Below are positions 1 to 16,200 of a stretch of DNA of 44,484 nt, one piece after another (position 1 is the first letter of the stretch; each line of letters begins with the position of its first letter). The stretch is taken from positions 1 through 44,484 of the forward strand of contig CAJVPJ010000102.1 of assembly GCA_910592205.1 (NCBI GenBank), read 5' to 3'. Source of the DNA: Paraglomus occultum. Its lineage: Eukaryota > Glomeromycota > Glomeromycetes > Paraglomerales > Paraglomeraceae. Position numbers and translations under genes: made by a program. Under the pieces are notes generated by a model. The model made no database searches. It was not told the origin of the DNA and saw only the letters and a program-made list of their open reading frames with translations.

Positions 1-307
1 GTTAAGAACGCTGTGTGATATTTATGATTTATTGCGCAACAGGATATACCAGAAGCAATAGAAGCAGTACTTAGTAAGAGAAAACCAACATTCAGTAAAT
101 TATGATAATTTCGTTTTATTAGTTGGGTAAGGGAAATATTTTGAATCAAACACATATATCTATACAATCTATTATGCGACATGTCTGTGCGCATTCGACA
201 TCCGACTAGAGTCCAAAATAAATATATATATACGTACTATCTGGTTTTTCATTTTCATACATATTCATACAATTTTTATAAGCCTATTTTTCCTCCTATT
301 ACTTACT
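1..307. other. 3' flank of the arrestin gene, no gene seen
   Basis: AT-rich sequence downstream of the minus-strand arrestin stop codon. It should hold that gene's 3' UTR and terminator region. No ORF, RNA gene or clear repeat was recognised. Confidence 0.5.
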
Positions 308-2272
308 TTACATAGCTTTGCTCATACGGTTCTGCTCGCACGGCCATACTCCGAAAGTGGGGCTAGCAACGGCACAACTATTTCCCATACGATTTCTTAA
401 ACCATTCATACTATTAGAATACCTCAATTTTGTATTTGGATTACTCTTATTACCCGTATCACTTGTATTCCTATTTGGATTGTTTTCACTCCCGCTATCC
501 ATGCCAACATTTCCGTTTATCGATGGATCGAAAGAGGCGCTTCGTCGGTGTGAATTCCGATGATGCCTCGGTGGAGGACATAAACTATTCCCAAGTATAC
601 GATCGAATCCAATCACGTTATTCGGTTGTTCATGCGGACTAGACGGAGCCGAATGGATTTCAGGAGTGATCGTTGGTATATCATCCTCGTCGGGCAGATT
701 CAGATACCAACTGGGACGGCCAGTGCGACTGTACATACGCGCTATTCTATCATTGGAAGAAGGGGGGTAGCTGGGCGACAGGGTCGGGGTTACCTCTAAG
801 CGAGGTTGGGTTTGAACGTTTGTAGTACTTGAAGCGGTGGAACTGGTGCTATTGGAAGAATCTGAGCGGTGTAGCCATCGGCCGATCGTTTGAGCTAACC
901 TGCGAGTGCTTTTCTTGGGTCTTAGCGATGTAGTAGTTGTCGTTGTTGCAGTAGTAGTTGTTGCTGCTGCTGTCGTTGCGGAAGGCAATGGGAGCGGTTC
1001 TGATGTAAAAGGCTGATTATTGTTTGATAAAGCTGGAGTATGTGTGTAATCGCCTTCATCAGGATTTGGTGTTGCTGGCCTCGAGTTGTTTCTTGACCCC
1101 GCCATTGAAGGCGAACTGGAATAACATGTATCATCTCCCTCTCTTCCTTCGACTGGCGTGATAGGTCTAGATATGGCTTCAACTTCATTCGGAGCTAACA
1201 CTGACTCGATGCTCTTTATGACATCATCATATGTCGGGAGACTGCCATCAATGCTTTCTGTACCAAGGTCATCGCTCGGAATATCAGTAACGACCAGAGG
1301 AAACCCTAGTTCGAGATCTCTCTCTCTTCCATCCTCGAATGACATTGTTATCTTGAGCTTATGCCTGACAGATACTAAAGGAGATGTTATGGTGGGCTTT
1401 AGTCGCGTCTTGCGAGTAACTCCTCCAACTATACGAGCCGAATTGTATCTCTCGAATGGAAGGTTGTAGGTCAGCGGGTTATTCCAACAGTCTTCGTGAT
1501 GAGAGATTGTAAGCGAAGTAGGTTTAATTGGATGCGATCGTTTGCGTTTTATTCCACTTGAACCACTTAATTGAACGTTCCCGATCAAGCGAGCTCCTTC
1601 TATTGCATATTCTTGAATATCTTCTTCGGTTGGATGTACTCTGTATTTCTCTGATTGCGTCAACGAGAAGGTAATCTTTTTTAGCAATCCCTCCTCACGG
1701 AGAGGCAATAGACGTACTCGAAGTAGCATGCTCTTTTCGTTTGCACCTACGACGGTAGGTACATCCAACTCGTATTTGAGTATAGATTTTCGTTGACCTT
1801 GATAAACTTTCGTGGGGGGGGCGGGAAGTTGATCTCTACTGCATGTTAAGTAATATCTGCCAAAATGTATGCTTTTCTCAGCTCGACCAACTTTGGCCAG
1901 AAGTGAAGTTGGTTGCACAATAGCAACTAGTGTGTACTTGATCATTCCGAAATTAGTAACGTACGTTTGGGGAACGTGGCCGGGAATGTTGAATTCAAAG
2001 TCCAAGTCAGATACCCCTCTCGGAAGTACGGCTTTTTCGGTGAGCACTTTCTCCATTCTGAGTACATCAACACTAGCATATTGGTTTTCCCAGTCGGAAT
2101 AATCCGATCTCCCTTTGAGTTTGATGACAACTGCTTTGGCTTTTAATGGCTTGGAGAGGACAATTCTGATTTTTCCGGTCAACTTGTGATTCACCTCTCT
2201 GTTCGGTGCGCCATACATGGCGACTTTGCCGTTGTTGTCTGGGATGATGTCTACTGCGATAATACTATTCAT
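308..2272 (-). CDS. Alpha-arrestin (ART-type arrestin-domain protein) with LPTY motif
   Basis: Single-exon gene of 654 codons. Fungal alpha-arrestins are adaptors that recruit the HECT ubiquitin ligase Rsp5/NEDD4 to plasma-membrane transporters and receptors for endocytosis. The N-terminal arrestin fold covers roughly residues 1-150 (KLTGKIRIVLSKPLKAKAVV near the start, then FNIPGHVPQTY). The arrestin C domain covers about 160-330 and ends in the characteristic run SVRHKLKITMSFEDG followed by LELGFPLVVTD. A PY-like motif LPTYDDV (345-348 core) follows directly, the expected place for a WW-domain ligand. The last 290 residues are Ser/Thr/Pro/Asn-rich and probably disordered, with a Thr-rich low-complexity stretch near 430. 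The ATG at 2272 puts the N-terminus right at the first arrestin strand. Family assignment is firm; the cargo cannot be told from sequence. A beta/visual arrestin role is unlikely given the PY motif. Confidence 0.9.
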   Translation of the reverse strand: MNSIIAVDIIPDNNGKVAMYGAPNREVNHKLTGKIRIVLSKPLKAKAVVIKLKGRSDYSDWENQYASVDVLRMEKVLTEKAVLPRGVSDLDFEFNIPGHVPQTYVTNFGMIKYTLVAIVQPTSLLAKVGRAEKSIHFGRYYLTCSRDQLPAPPTKVYQGQRKSILKYELDVPTVVGANEKSMLLRVRLLPLREEGLLKKITFSLTQSEKYRVHPTEEDIQEYAIEGARLIGNVQLSGSSGIKRKRSHPIKPTSLTISHHEDCWNNPLTYNLPFERYNSARIVGGVTRKTRLKPTITSPLVSVRHKLKITMSFEDGRERDLELGFPLVVTDIPSDDLGTESIDGSLPTYDDVIKSIESVLAPNEVEAISRPITPVEGREGDDTCYSSSPSMAGSRNNSRPATPNPDEGDYTHTPALSNNNQPFTSEPLPLPSATTAAATTTTATTTTTTSLRPKKSTRRLAQTIGRWLHRSDSSNSTSSTASSTTNVQTQPRLEVTPTLSPSYPPSSNDRIARMYSRTGRPSWYLNLPDEDDIPTITPEIHSAPSSPHEQPNNVIGFDRILGNSLCPPPRHHRNSHRRSASFDPSINGNVGMDSGSENNPNRNTSDTGNKSNPNTKLRYSNSMNGLRNRMGNSCAVASPTFGVWPCEQNRMSKAM

Positions 2273-2910
2273 TTTAGAAAATGAGTAATAGTAGAAATCG
2301 GAGTATTTACGAAAGAAAATTATTGGTAATAGCAGTAAAGCGCGTTATATTAAATTATGTTGGTTTATAAGATTAATGAATAGAATAAGTTAGGGCAGTC
2401 GCTACGATAAATTCGAGTATTGCTGCAATTCTCTCTCTACTACTATGCCTCACTCCAGAGTGGGCAGTCTATGCGGAATAGCGGTATAATTATAAAGACT
2501 TGTGAAGCCGAAATATGTGAAGAGAGGCGAGATCTAAATTTTCCAGGATTGATGTGTATATATATCGAAACGAACATGCTTCTGTTCTTTAAAGGTTATT
2601 TGTTTATTTATTAAGGATCGTCGGATATGCAACCGAAACAAAGATCACAATTGGGACTTGATTTGCTAAATTGGTGCTTTAGTATACCATAAGTGTTAGA
2701 GCTCCAAGATTATGATTGGCTCCAAGTAGAATTTCGATTGTTGATTCAGGCAACAAAATGAATAAATGAATTGTTAATCTGAAACCCGCCCGGAACAAAG
2801 TAAAGGAAAAGCTTTTGTTCGCCTAATATGCACATGTAAATTTTTCCATTGTCCCTTCTCAAGCTGTGTCACACCATGTTGATGAAAATTCTATTTTCGT
2901 TATATGATTA

Positions 2911-2918
2911 TGACGTCA
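2911..2918. promoter_or_regulatory. Palindromic CRE-like site TGACGTCA
   Basis: A perfect CRE octamer lies about 640 bp upstream of the arrestin ATG. ATF/CREB-type bZIP factors bind this sequence in fungi. Use of this copy is inferred only; the distance is long and one chance copy is possible. Confidence 0.3.
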
Positions 2919-3128
2919 ACGAATAAAGAAAACAGTAAATATAAAGTAACATTCTAATAGAACTCGCGCAATTCAAAGTGCCAACCAACAACGTCAACGT
3001 CCAAAAACCGCAACGTTATGACATTACTTTCCATATGTCGACCATTCGCATTGGTACACTAATTACAAAACCCTTTTGGGATTATTTATTACAGACACTT
3101 GCATGCCTTTCTTTCATTAGGACATTAA

Positions 3129-3161
3129 TGCTCGTTGGATGCTCGTTGGATGCTCGTTGTC
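3129..3161. repeat. 11-bp tandem repeat, three units
   Basis: The unit tgctcgttgga occurs twice exactly (3129-3139, 3140-3150) and once with its last two bases changed (3151-3161). It lies in the intergenic spacer and looks like a minisatellite seed. Confidence 0.85.
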
Positions 3162-5304
3162 TTGTCAACTCAAGCTCTGTCTTTCCTCTTGTGTTGTGAT
3201 TTATCCTTGTTCGAAACTCTTGGCGATCTTTCTGCATCAGTAATATTATGTGGGGGTCAACCTTTTGAGTTCGTTATAGTCAAGATTCATGCCTAATTAG
3301 CGATTTTGTCCTTCCAGATATTTATTATGGGAAACCAACACTTGCAATGGTATTATGCACATCCAGAAGATCAGCACCGAATTGTGCCGGCATTTAACTG
3401 GCTTCCGAAACAAATCGGACAGCACAGTTACACTCTCGGATATCCTCGGCTATGAAGATGGTTTTTGGGTAACTAAGTCCCGTGACCATATTAGCCTTAC
3501 ATATCGATATTAATATTGAATTTTGAGCCATGCTATATGCTGTAATTCTGAATAGTTAACTAAATTCTGAACAGCGAGTGTTCCACACTTTAAACCATTT
3601 TGATTCTTATAGGGAAACATGTCTTCATGCTTCCAATGACGCCTAGATTAGCGGTGCTGGTGCAATTAACTTTTTCCCGAGACGGCGCGCGGTTACGCCG
3701 CCAATTTCCTAATCCAATTATCACATTGTTGGTCGAAAGATGAATTGTAGTTTTGCCGATTGTTATGTGACATTTGCGTCTCATGATAGCGATAATCGGG
3801 TAAAAACGTGCCGAGGCTTTACAAATTTGGACATTTCCGCGTGCCATTCTTTCGATTTATTAATTTTTAACACAGCTTTTTTGGATCAAGCGCCGGCTCT
3901 TTCCCACTAGACTCTGTTGCAGGCAGGCTTTTGACACATTCCGAAGAATAAATTAATTTTACCATGTTTCGGTATCGACCTTGCTGCAATCCTAGCTTCC
4001 AATTATTACAGGCTTAAAATTGAAGCTCGCATCGATCAGGCATTTTTTACGAATATACGAAAGTTTCAATGGCAAGGAAAATTTAGCGGATATGACTTTA
4101 CACGCGAAATCACAGTCAAGCATAACGTAAACATCGGTTAGTAATGATTACATTCACCATATATTTTGAATATACTGTTATCACACAAATGGACTCGTAT
4201 GTAATCAAAAGCAGTAGTGACTGGTTAAGAATATGATGTAGGATGTAAATTAACCACTGCGTCAAGAATGTTGCTTAACGCGATAGATATCTGTCGATAA
4301 CAGACTTATCGAGAAGAGTCCGACAGCGTGATGCGTTCAAATTGAACTATTTACTAATAATCATACTGGAGATATAATTACTAGTATACTATAGAAAAGT
4401 TGTTTAAGTAGAAAACGTAGTAACATTGCAAAGATACCTCTAGTATTTAAATGTGTATAACAAAGTGGAAGAACGATTACTTGAAGGAACTGCCGAAGCA
4501 TGATGTATTTATTATTTGCTGATGCTGCAATATCTTTTACGTTCCAGATGTCCGTCGCTAAGAATATTCGGCTAACTGCTAGACATTAATTAATATCATT
4601 AGCATATACGAGGGTATGGTACTTGAACAATCAAAATTACAAACCTTATTTTGAAACTCGCGTCAAAGACTCAATGCTTTGTTCCAATGGGAAGACGTCC
4701 TGTTTTTAGTCGGATCAATACTACACGCAAATGTGCAAGTAATTACTATTTCTTTAGTATCTTGGTACGAATATATGGATTTTCGGGTAGACCAGCAGCT
4801 TAAAAATTAATATCCGCATACATTAGTTAACAAGGGACACTAAAACGAAATAAATAAAGGACATGTAGTTTGTTGTGATTCATCTTGAGAAATGGCATAA
4901 CTCGAGCGAACAACTTATTATGGTATATTAAATTTATTATATAATACAAATGAAACAAACCTCACGAGCTTAATACAATACAAATGTAAAGTATGTTAAT
5001 GCATATCTTCTATAACACGTCATAACATGAATCAGTATATCTATTTATAACTTATTTGCATGGGAGAAGCTCCTGGCATTGCATTGCTGTAAACTTCTCA
5101 CCTGAACTTAAGTGATTAAAGTTATCGGAAGAGGTGTATCTTACGAAAGTCGATTCCTAAAATACGATTGCTCTCTTGACCCTCTTCCTTTATTATTCTA
5201 TGTCCAAATTCTCCTTGGTCGTGAATACTTACACCGTAAAAAGGGCTGATCTCAACTGTCCAATATTCTTCCCCTGGTGCCAACTGCATCAGCAGGCAGC
5301 CTTT

Positions 5305-7285
<1,981 letters not shown>

Positions 7286-8796
7286 CGTGGGTGAGTGTGA
7301 ATTAGAAAATCGGTACTAAACTCTAGGCAGTTTATTATTCATTGCGTTTAGAAGAATTGTGAAAGAGCACCAAAATGCAACAAAAAGCGTTTGTGGGACA
7401 TGACGTCACGGATCGGCAGTAGGATCGGCGGACAATTGAACAATGGTCAATAAAGTTTACGTGTTTAGAAAACTATTTGATCGCGAGCAAACGTATGATA
7501 TCAGATTTTTACCAAAATTGGATCGAAGAGACGTGTGGGAAAATAGGAGTCATTGTGAATCTAGTGTGCACTTGGTTGTACTAAGAATAGTTCATATATA
7601 TCAAAACAATTATGGGCTGAACTAATAGTCAAATATGTCACGATCCAAATTTAGTGGATATGAACAGTGTTTGATGCATATATTAATACTTTAAATTTCA
7701 AACGGCAATGTAAGGTTAATATATAAAGGCAACGATTCTACAGTAACCAATAAAATATAACCCATAAATGCATCCAATATTAATATTAATATTGTTGCAT
7801 CATATGCACACTGTAACTATGAAAATTATGCATTAAACTAATAATGATTAATTATAGTAACATATAGATATCATCTGTTCCATTTAACAGAATTCTTTTC
7901 ACTTTAAGATGGTTATCTACTGTATTCGATCTCGTTAGAATCAATCCATAATCCACTCCAAGCAGGATTCACTTGCTAAGTTTTTTTGTATTCCATCCAC
8001 CGAACATCCATACCAATACACTACACAGAATTGCATAAAGCAATGTCTATAAAAAGCCATTTGTGGTCAGCTGAGCTGAATTTGTTAATGCTTTGAGTAT
8101 AGCACAGGGAGTAATTACAACAAACAAAAATATAAGAAGTTCAATATAATCAAAAAAATCCAGATAATAATAATACAAGAATAAAACAGTCCAATGAGAC
8201 GACGACTACTCATAACGTAATAAGTGTATTCAATAAATAAGAGTATGTCTATTTGAAATTTTATGTCAAATTGGGAATTGGATAATCTGTGAAGGAACGT
8301 ATTTATTATTCATTATCGAGACGATAATAATGCATGTATATATACAGTATGTTAACCATAATGTATTATATACCCGATTTTGTGCTTCTCATATATCAAA
8401 CGCTAATCGGTTCAGCAAAAAGAAGTGAGCTTGTTATTATTATAATTCGAACTTTCCGCTTGCTAATTTACTAGTAATAATACCGTTACTGATCGAAGGG
8501 CCATTTGGTCTTTTTCCCCTGCAACTTCTTGCGTATAATCATCATAGAATCAAATTCTGATAATAAGATTTATATTATGACAAGCTATTAGATTTCGGAC
8601 AATGTTAATACTACGTATAGTAATAGGTACATATTGCAATTTACTTCAGTTCAATAGTTAAAGTTGTTAAATTACATCTATATTCATTATGAAAATCCGT
8701 TCGTTAGTAGAGTAGAGGAATATGATTTATGTCTGCGTTACACTCATCACATGAAGTTTCGCGAAATAACCCGATGAACCGCACATAGAATTTTTC
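7286..8796. other. Divergent promoter region between the zinc-finger and Ecdysoneless genes
   Basis: About 1.5 kb of AT-rich DNA between two divergently transcribed genes. It holds a palindromic CRE near the zinc-finger gene and an AATATTAATATTAATATT palindromic run near 7777. A 60-codon plus-strand ORF (7443-7625) has no recognisable family and is probably not a gene. Confidence 0.45.
7401..7408. promoter_or_regulatory. Palindromic CRE-like site TGACGTCA near the zinc-finger gene
   Basis: A perfect CRE octamer sits 116 bp upstream of the zinc-finger gene's ATG, within a distance normal for a fungal promoter element. It suggests control by an ATF/CREB-type bZIP factor, but only the motif is seen. 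Confidence 0.4.
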
Positions 8797-11612
<2,816 letters not shown>

Positions 11613-11959
11613 ATAAAGAGCATTCAATACGGTTTACTTCCTTAATGTAAAACCATCTTGAGGGATAATTCGTATTGTTAATAGTGGTACGATAATACAT
11701 GATAAGTCCGATTAAACAACCGTCGAGGAGAGCGAACGTTTAGCTTTTATATCTGATCCGGAAGAAAAGATTACAAAGCATGTGGTAGTTAAACCGGACT
11801 GCACACTGCCTTGGGAAATCGTTTGTGTTCTCGAAGCGAGTTAACGTGTCACTGAATCATTATACCCAGATATACACTACCTGGACGAGTCTTGCATTTC
11901 AAATATTAATATAATGTTGAACAAATGCGTGTATAACTTTCATGTTGTTTCATCAAAAT
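11613..11959. other. 3' flank of the ECD gene
   Basis: AT-rich spacer carrying the poly(A)-like AATAAA at 11612-11617 and no further recognisable element. The missing left end of the Tc1 element should lie here, but I could not find a terminal repeat. Confidence 0.4.
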
Positions 11960-12770
11960 ATATACATAAAGTCAACAAGGTGAAATTATTGGCCGTTACA
12001 AAGTATCGAAATGCTCAGAGTTCGTAAAACAACTGTCACTCGTACTATTGATACGGAGATGACTTCGTCCGCAAAAAATTCTAAAAACTATTGTTAAAAA
12101 CAATAACAAGAAATCAGTTGAAGTGATTAAAATATTTCTGTTGAAAAGTTTCCACAAAACTATTAGAAGAATTGTACACGCAGATTTTTTTTCTCGTATA
12201 CCAGCTCGGAAACCTATCAGCAAAGAGAATAACGCCTGAAATGGTACGCTTAAAGGAGAGATTAGACTGTTCGAAAATGACAATCTCATATAAGCAGATT
12301 TACAATATTTAAAAAATCCAAGTCGCGTTTGGAGAACTCCCGGCACAAGATTTAATATTAATATACAAAATTTGGTCCCAACAGCAAGATTTGGAGGTGG
12401 AGGATTAATGACGGATTGGGGCTATTAGTAAAAGTAGATGGTAAAATGAATAGATTTGACTACAGAAAATACTCGAAAAGCAGATTTATTACAAAGGAAG
12501 AATTGATTGCAGTTGATAATACTCCAGTTCATACTGCTGAAGATGTTAAGAAACGGACAAGTTAGTTTTGCCAGATTAGCCAAGTCAGTCTCCTGGCTTG
12601 AACATTTATGGGCAGAGCTGGAAAGAAGAATAAGAAGCCGACCACAGGCAATAACAACGTTACAGAATTAGCGACAACATTACAGGAAGAATGAGGCAAG
12701 ATTTCACAAATTCAGGTAATGGCCTTGATAAAAAGTATGCCTTGGGTGGTCACAGAATATTGATTGTATA
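11960..12770 (+). pseudogene. Degraded Tc1/mariner-type transposase
   Basis: Three-frame reading of the plus strand recovers, in order, pieces of a Tc1-like transposase broken by stops and frameshifts. They are an N-terminal HTH-like piece GEIIGRYKVS (about 11981), the IRRIV...FFSRIPARKP segment (about 12155-12230), SRVWRTPGTRF followed by VPTARFGGGG (about 12320-12410), DNTPVHTAEDVK holding one catalytic Asp (about 12517), the LEHLWAELERRIRSRP block (about 12597-12645), and a C-terminal MALIKSMPWVVTEY (about 12719). The third catalytic residue region is damaged. No intact reading frame, terminal inverted repeats or TA duplication were found, so this is a non-autonomous relic. Tc1/mariner elements are cut-and-paste DNA transposons common in fungi. 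It sits directly upstream of the kinase-LRR gene. Confidence 0.85.
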
Positions 12771-13242
12771 TGATTACTTCATTAGGTTGAGACATAACAA
12801 TAGCTGTTAAAATTTGAAATGTAATTATTGTGGTACTTTAAATTTTTCAATTATTATTGCACAAGTAATAGTAATAGTAAATCAAATTTGCCTTATATTT
12901 TTTATATTAAGAGAGACTTGATTTAAATTTAAGTTTTTGTAAAGATGCTTACTTGTTACAACAAGTTTATTATCTCCTTTTCGGTTTTGTCGCGTCATTC
13001 CGAATTTGTTGTCAAATGCAGTAGCTGATAATCCTTGGCTTACATATACATGGTATCTGGCGCGCTATTAACTTTGGCAGCCTATTCGAGACCAGGGCGC
13101 ACAACTCGCTCATAATATTTCTATTTATGGAGGAGAGCATCCAATGAGCCTGAACAACGTGGAGGCTTATCACTTGTGTGACGTTGAGTAGATTGTGTAG
13201 ATTGTGTGTGACGACTTGATCGTTTATAGTTAGACATACTGT
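12771..13242. other. Spacer and putative promoter of the kinase-LRR gene
   Basis: AT-rich DNA after the transposon relic, then a less AT-rich 200 bp upstream of the kinase ATG. A CCAAT pentamer occurs near 13140 and a short direct repeat tagattgtg near 13188-13210. Promoter role is inferred from position. Confidence 0.35.
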
Positions 13243-16200
13243 ATGAATATCGACAGTAATAATACCTTAAAAGCAAATATGGATAAGAAATGGCTAGATA
13301 AAATATGTGAAGACGGAATAGTCAAGTGCTATACAGAAAGCGAAATGTCAGACCTTACGCTTTTCGATCATGGTGCGTTCGGAGTTGTGTACAAGGCACG
13401 GTTGAAGCACACTGGCATAACTGTTGCAATAAAGATGTTCTCTCCGAGGACATATGGCGGCAGTGAGCAAGAATTGTACAAGAAGTTTGTCAAGGAGGTT
13501 TGTGTTCTTGTTGTCACTGTTGTAATCACCAGTTGTCACTATTACTATCTGAGATCAAATTTGTGTAGTTGAAAACTCATAAGAAAGTGGATGACCATCC
13601 GAACATTATCCGATTTTTAGGATTATACAAAGTAAAAGGTCAGTATATCAAGGCGAGTTAATGTGATATTAAACTTTTATAGAATTACGACTTATTTCGT
13701 CTTAATATTAAACGTGAGTAGATACTTCCTACCATTATCACATGGTTTTTGAATTTGCTGAGGACGGAAATCTGCGTACACATCTAGCAAGTCATTTTGC
13801 TGATTTAACATGGAAAGAAAAGTACAAATTCGGTCTGGACATCGCAAATGGGTTAAGATACTTACATGTGCTTAATATCGTTCATAAAGATTTGGTAAGG
13901 TGTTATTATTATCCTTATATATGCGAATGAAGCAATGATTTGAATTATAATTTATTATCATAGTAATGTATGATATTATTTGTACAGTCTTCAGCAAACA
14001 TTCTTATTCAAGGGAGTGTTGCTAAGATAACTGATTTTGGTTTGTCTAGCATGCCAAAACAGACTGTTTCTACATCAAAAGGTGAAGGCAGTGCAGCATA
14101 TATTGACCCAGTTACTTTTCAAGATAAATCATATAGACGAGGGATAAAATCAGACATCTTTAGTCTCGGAGTAATATTATGGGAGATATCCAGTGGGAAA
14201 GGTCCATGTGAGGGAAGAGTTCAAAGTTGTGACATTGTTGTGTATAGAATGAAAGGCTTAAGAGATCCTCCTTCTCCAGAAACACCAAAAAAGTATGTTG
14301 AATTATATTCCAAATGTTGGGATAGTGATCCTAACAAAAGACCATCAAGTGAAGAAGTGTATAAGCAATTAAAGTCTTTGCATGATAAAGATTATTGTGA
14401 GCATCAAATGTTGAACTTGAGTTATCATTATTTGAGAGATACAGGAACAATAGTATTGGCAAAAGCTCTAGAATCAGGTTCTTGTACTTGCCTGACTTCT
14501 TTAAACCTCAGATATAATCAGATTGGAGATACAGGAGCAGCAGCTTTGGCAGAGGTTCTAGAATCAAATTCTTCACTGACTTCTTTGGATCTTAGTGCTA
14601 ATAAAATTGGAGATACAGGAGCAGCAGCTTTGGCAAAAGCTCTAAAATCAAATTCTTTTCTGAAAATTTTTGAATTTACTGGTAATGAAATTGGAGATAC
14701 AGGAGCAGCAGCTTTGGCAGAGGTTTTAGAATCAAATTTTTCTCTGACTTCTTTGGTTCTCAGAGATAATAACATCCGAGATACAGGAGTAGTAGCTTTG
14801 ACAAAGGCTTTAATATTAACAGCAACTTCTCTGACTTCTTTGGATCTTAGTGCTAATAAAATTGGAGATACAGGAGCAGCAGCTTTGGCAAAGGCTCTAA
14901 AATCAAATTCTTCTCTGACTTATTTGTATCTCTTTAACAATCAGATTGGAAAGACAGGGGCAATAACTTTGGCAGAAGCTCTAGAATCAAATTCTTCTCT
15001 GACATATTTGGATCTTAGTGCTAATCAAATTAGTGATACTGGTGCAACAACTTTAGCAAAGGCTTTGAGATCAAATTCTTCTCTGACTTCTTTGAATCTC
15101 CATTACAATCAAATTGAAGATACAGGAGCAAAAGCTTTGGCAAAAGCTCTAGAATCAAATTCTTTTTTGACATTATTAAAGTTACATGATAATAACATTG
15201 GAGATACAGGAGCAAGAGCTTTTGCAAGGGCTCTAGAATCAAATTCCTCTTTGTCTTCTTTGGATCTTAGAGCTAATAATATTGGAGATGCAGGAGCAGT
15301 AGCCCTGGCAAAGGCTCTAGAATCAAATTCTTCACTGACTTCTTTAAATCTTAGAGCTAATAATATTGGAAAAATTAATATAGGAACAACAGCTTTGGTG
15401 AAGGCTCTAGAATCAAATTCCTCTCTGTCTTCTTTGGATCTTGGAGCTAATGATATTGGAAATGGAGGTGCAGCAGCTTTGGTAGAAGCTCTAAAATTAA
15501 ATACTTCTTTGACTTCTTTGGATTTTGGTAAAAATCAAATTAGAGGAGCAGTAACTTTGGCAAGGGCTCTAGAGTCAAATTCTTCTCTGACTTCATTAAA
15601 TCTCCATTACAATCAGATTGGAGATACAGGAGCAATAGCTTTAGCAAAAGCTTTAGAATCAAATTCTTCTCTGACTTCATTAAATCTCCATTACAATCAG
15701 ATTGGACATACAGGAGCAATAGCTTTGGCAAAAACTCTAAAATCAAATTCTTCTCTGACTTCATTAAATCTTCGAGGTAATCATATTGGAGATGAAGGAA
15801 CAGCAGCTTTGGCAAATGCTCTAAAATCAAATTCGTCTTTGACTTCTTTAAATCTCAGAGAGAATGGGATTGGGAAAAAAGAAACAGGAACAGCAGCTTT
15901 GGCAAATGCTCTACAATCAAATTCTTCTTTGACTTCTTTAAATCTCAGAGACAATGAGATTGGGAAAATAGAAACAGGAACAGTAATTTTAGTGAAGGCT
16001 CTAAAATTAAATTCCTCTTTGACTTCTTTAAATCTCAGATGTAATCAGATTGGAGAAGCTGGAGCAACAGCTTTGGCAAAAGCTCTAGAATCAAATTCTT
16101 CTCTGACTTTTTTGGATCTCTTTCACAATCAGATTGGAGATACAGGAGCAGCAGCTTTGGCAAAGGTCCTGGAATCAAATTCTTCTCTGACTTCATTGGA

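Larger units (their letters stand above)
2273..5304. other. 3-kb AT-rich spacer upstream of the arrestin gene
   Basis: No gene recognised. It contains the arrestin promoter side, a palindromic CRE (2911-2918), a short 11-bp tandem repeat (3129-3161), and anonymous ORFs of 85 codons or fewer (the longest at 3590-3847 on the minus strand). None has a family signature I know. A 41-codon plus-strand ORF starting at 3327 looks protein-like in composition but has no visible partner exon. Confidence 0.4.

Noticed and set aside
3590-3847. 85-codon minus-strand ORF in the spacer upstream of the arrestin gene
   Set aside because: I considered an FHA or HMG-like fragment, but no motif lines up and no neighbouring exon extends it.
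13639-13682. A 44-nt intron ending at TTATAG in the kinase gene, as an alternative to the 83-nt intron
   Set aside because: Using that acceptor runs into a TGA/TAG before the HMVFEF segment. The acceptor at 13720-13721 restores the phase.
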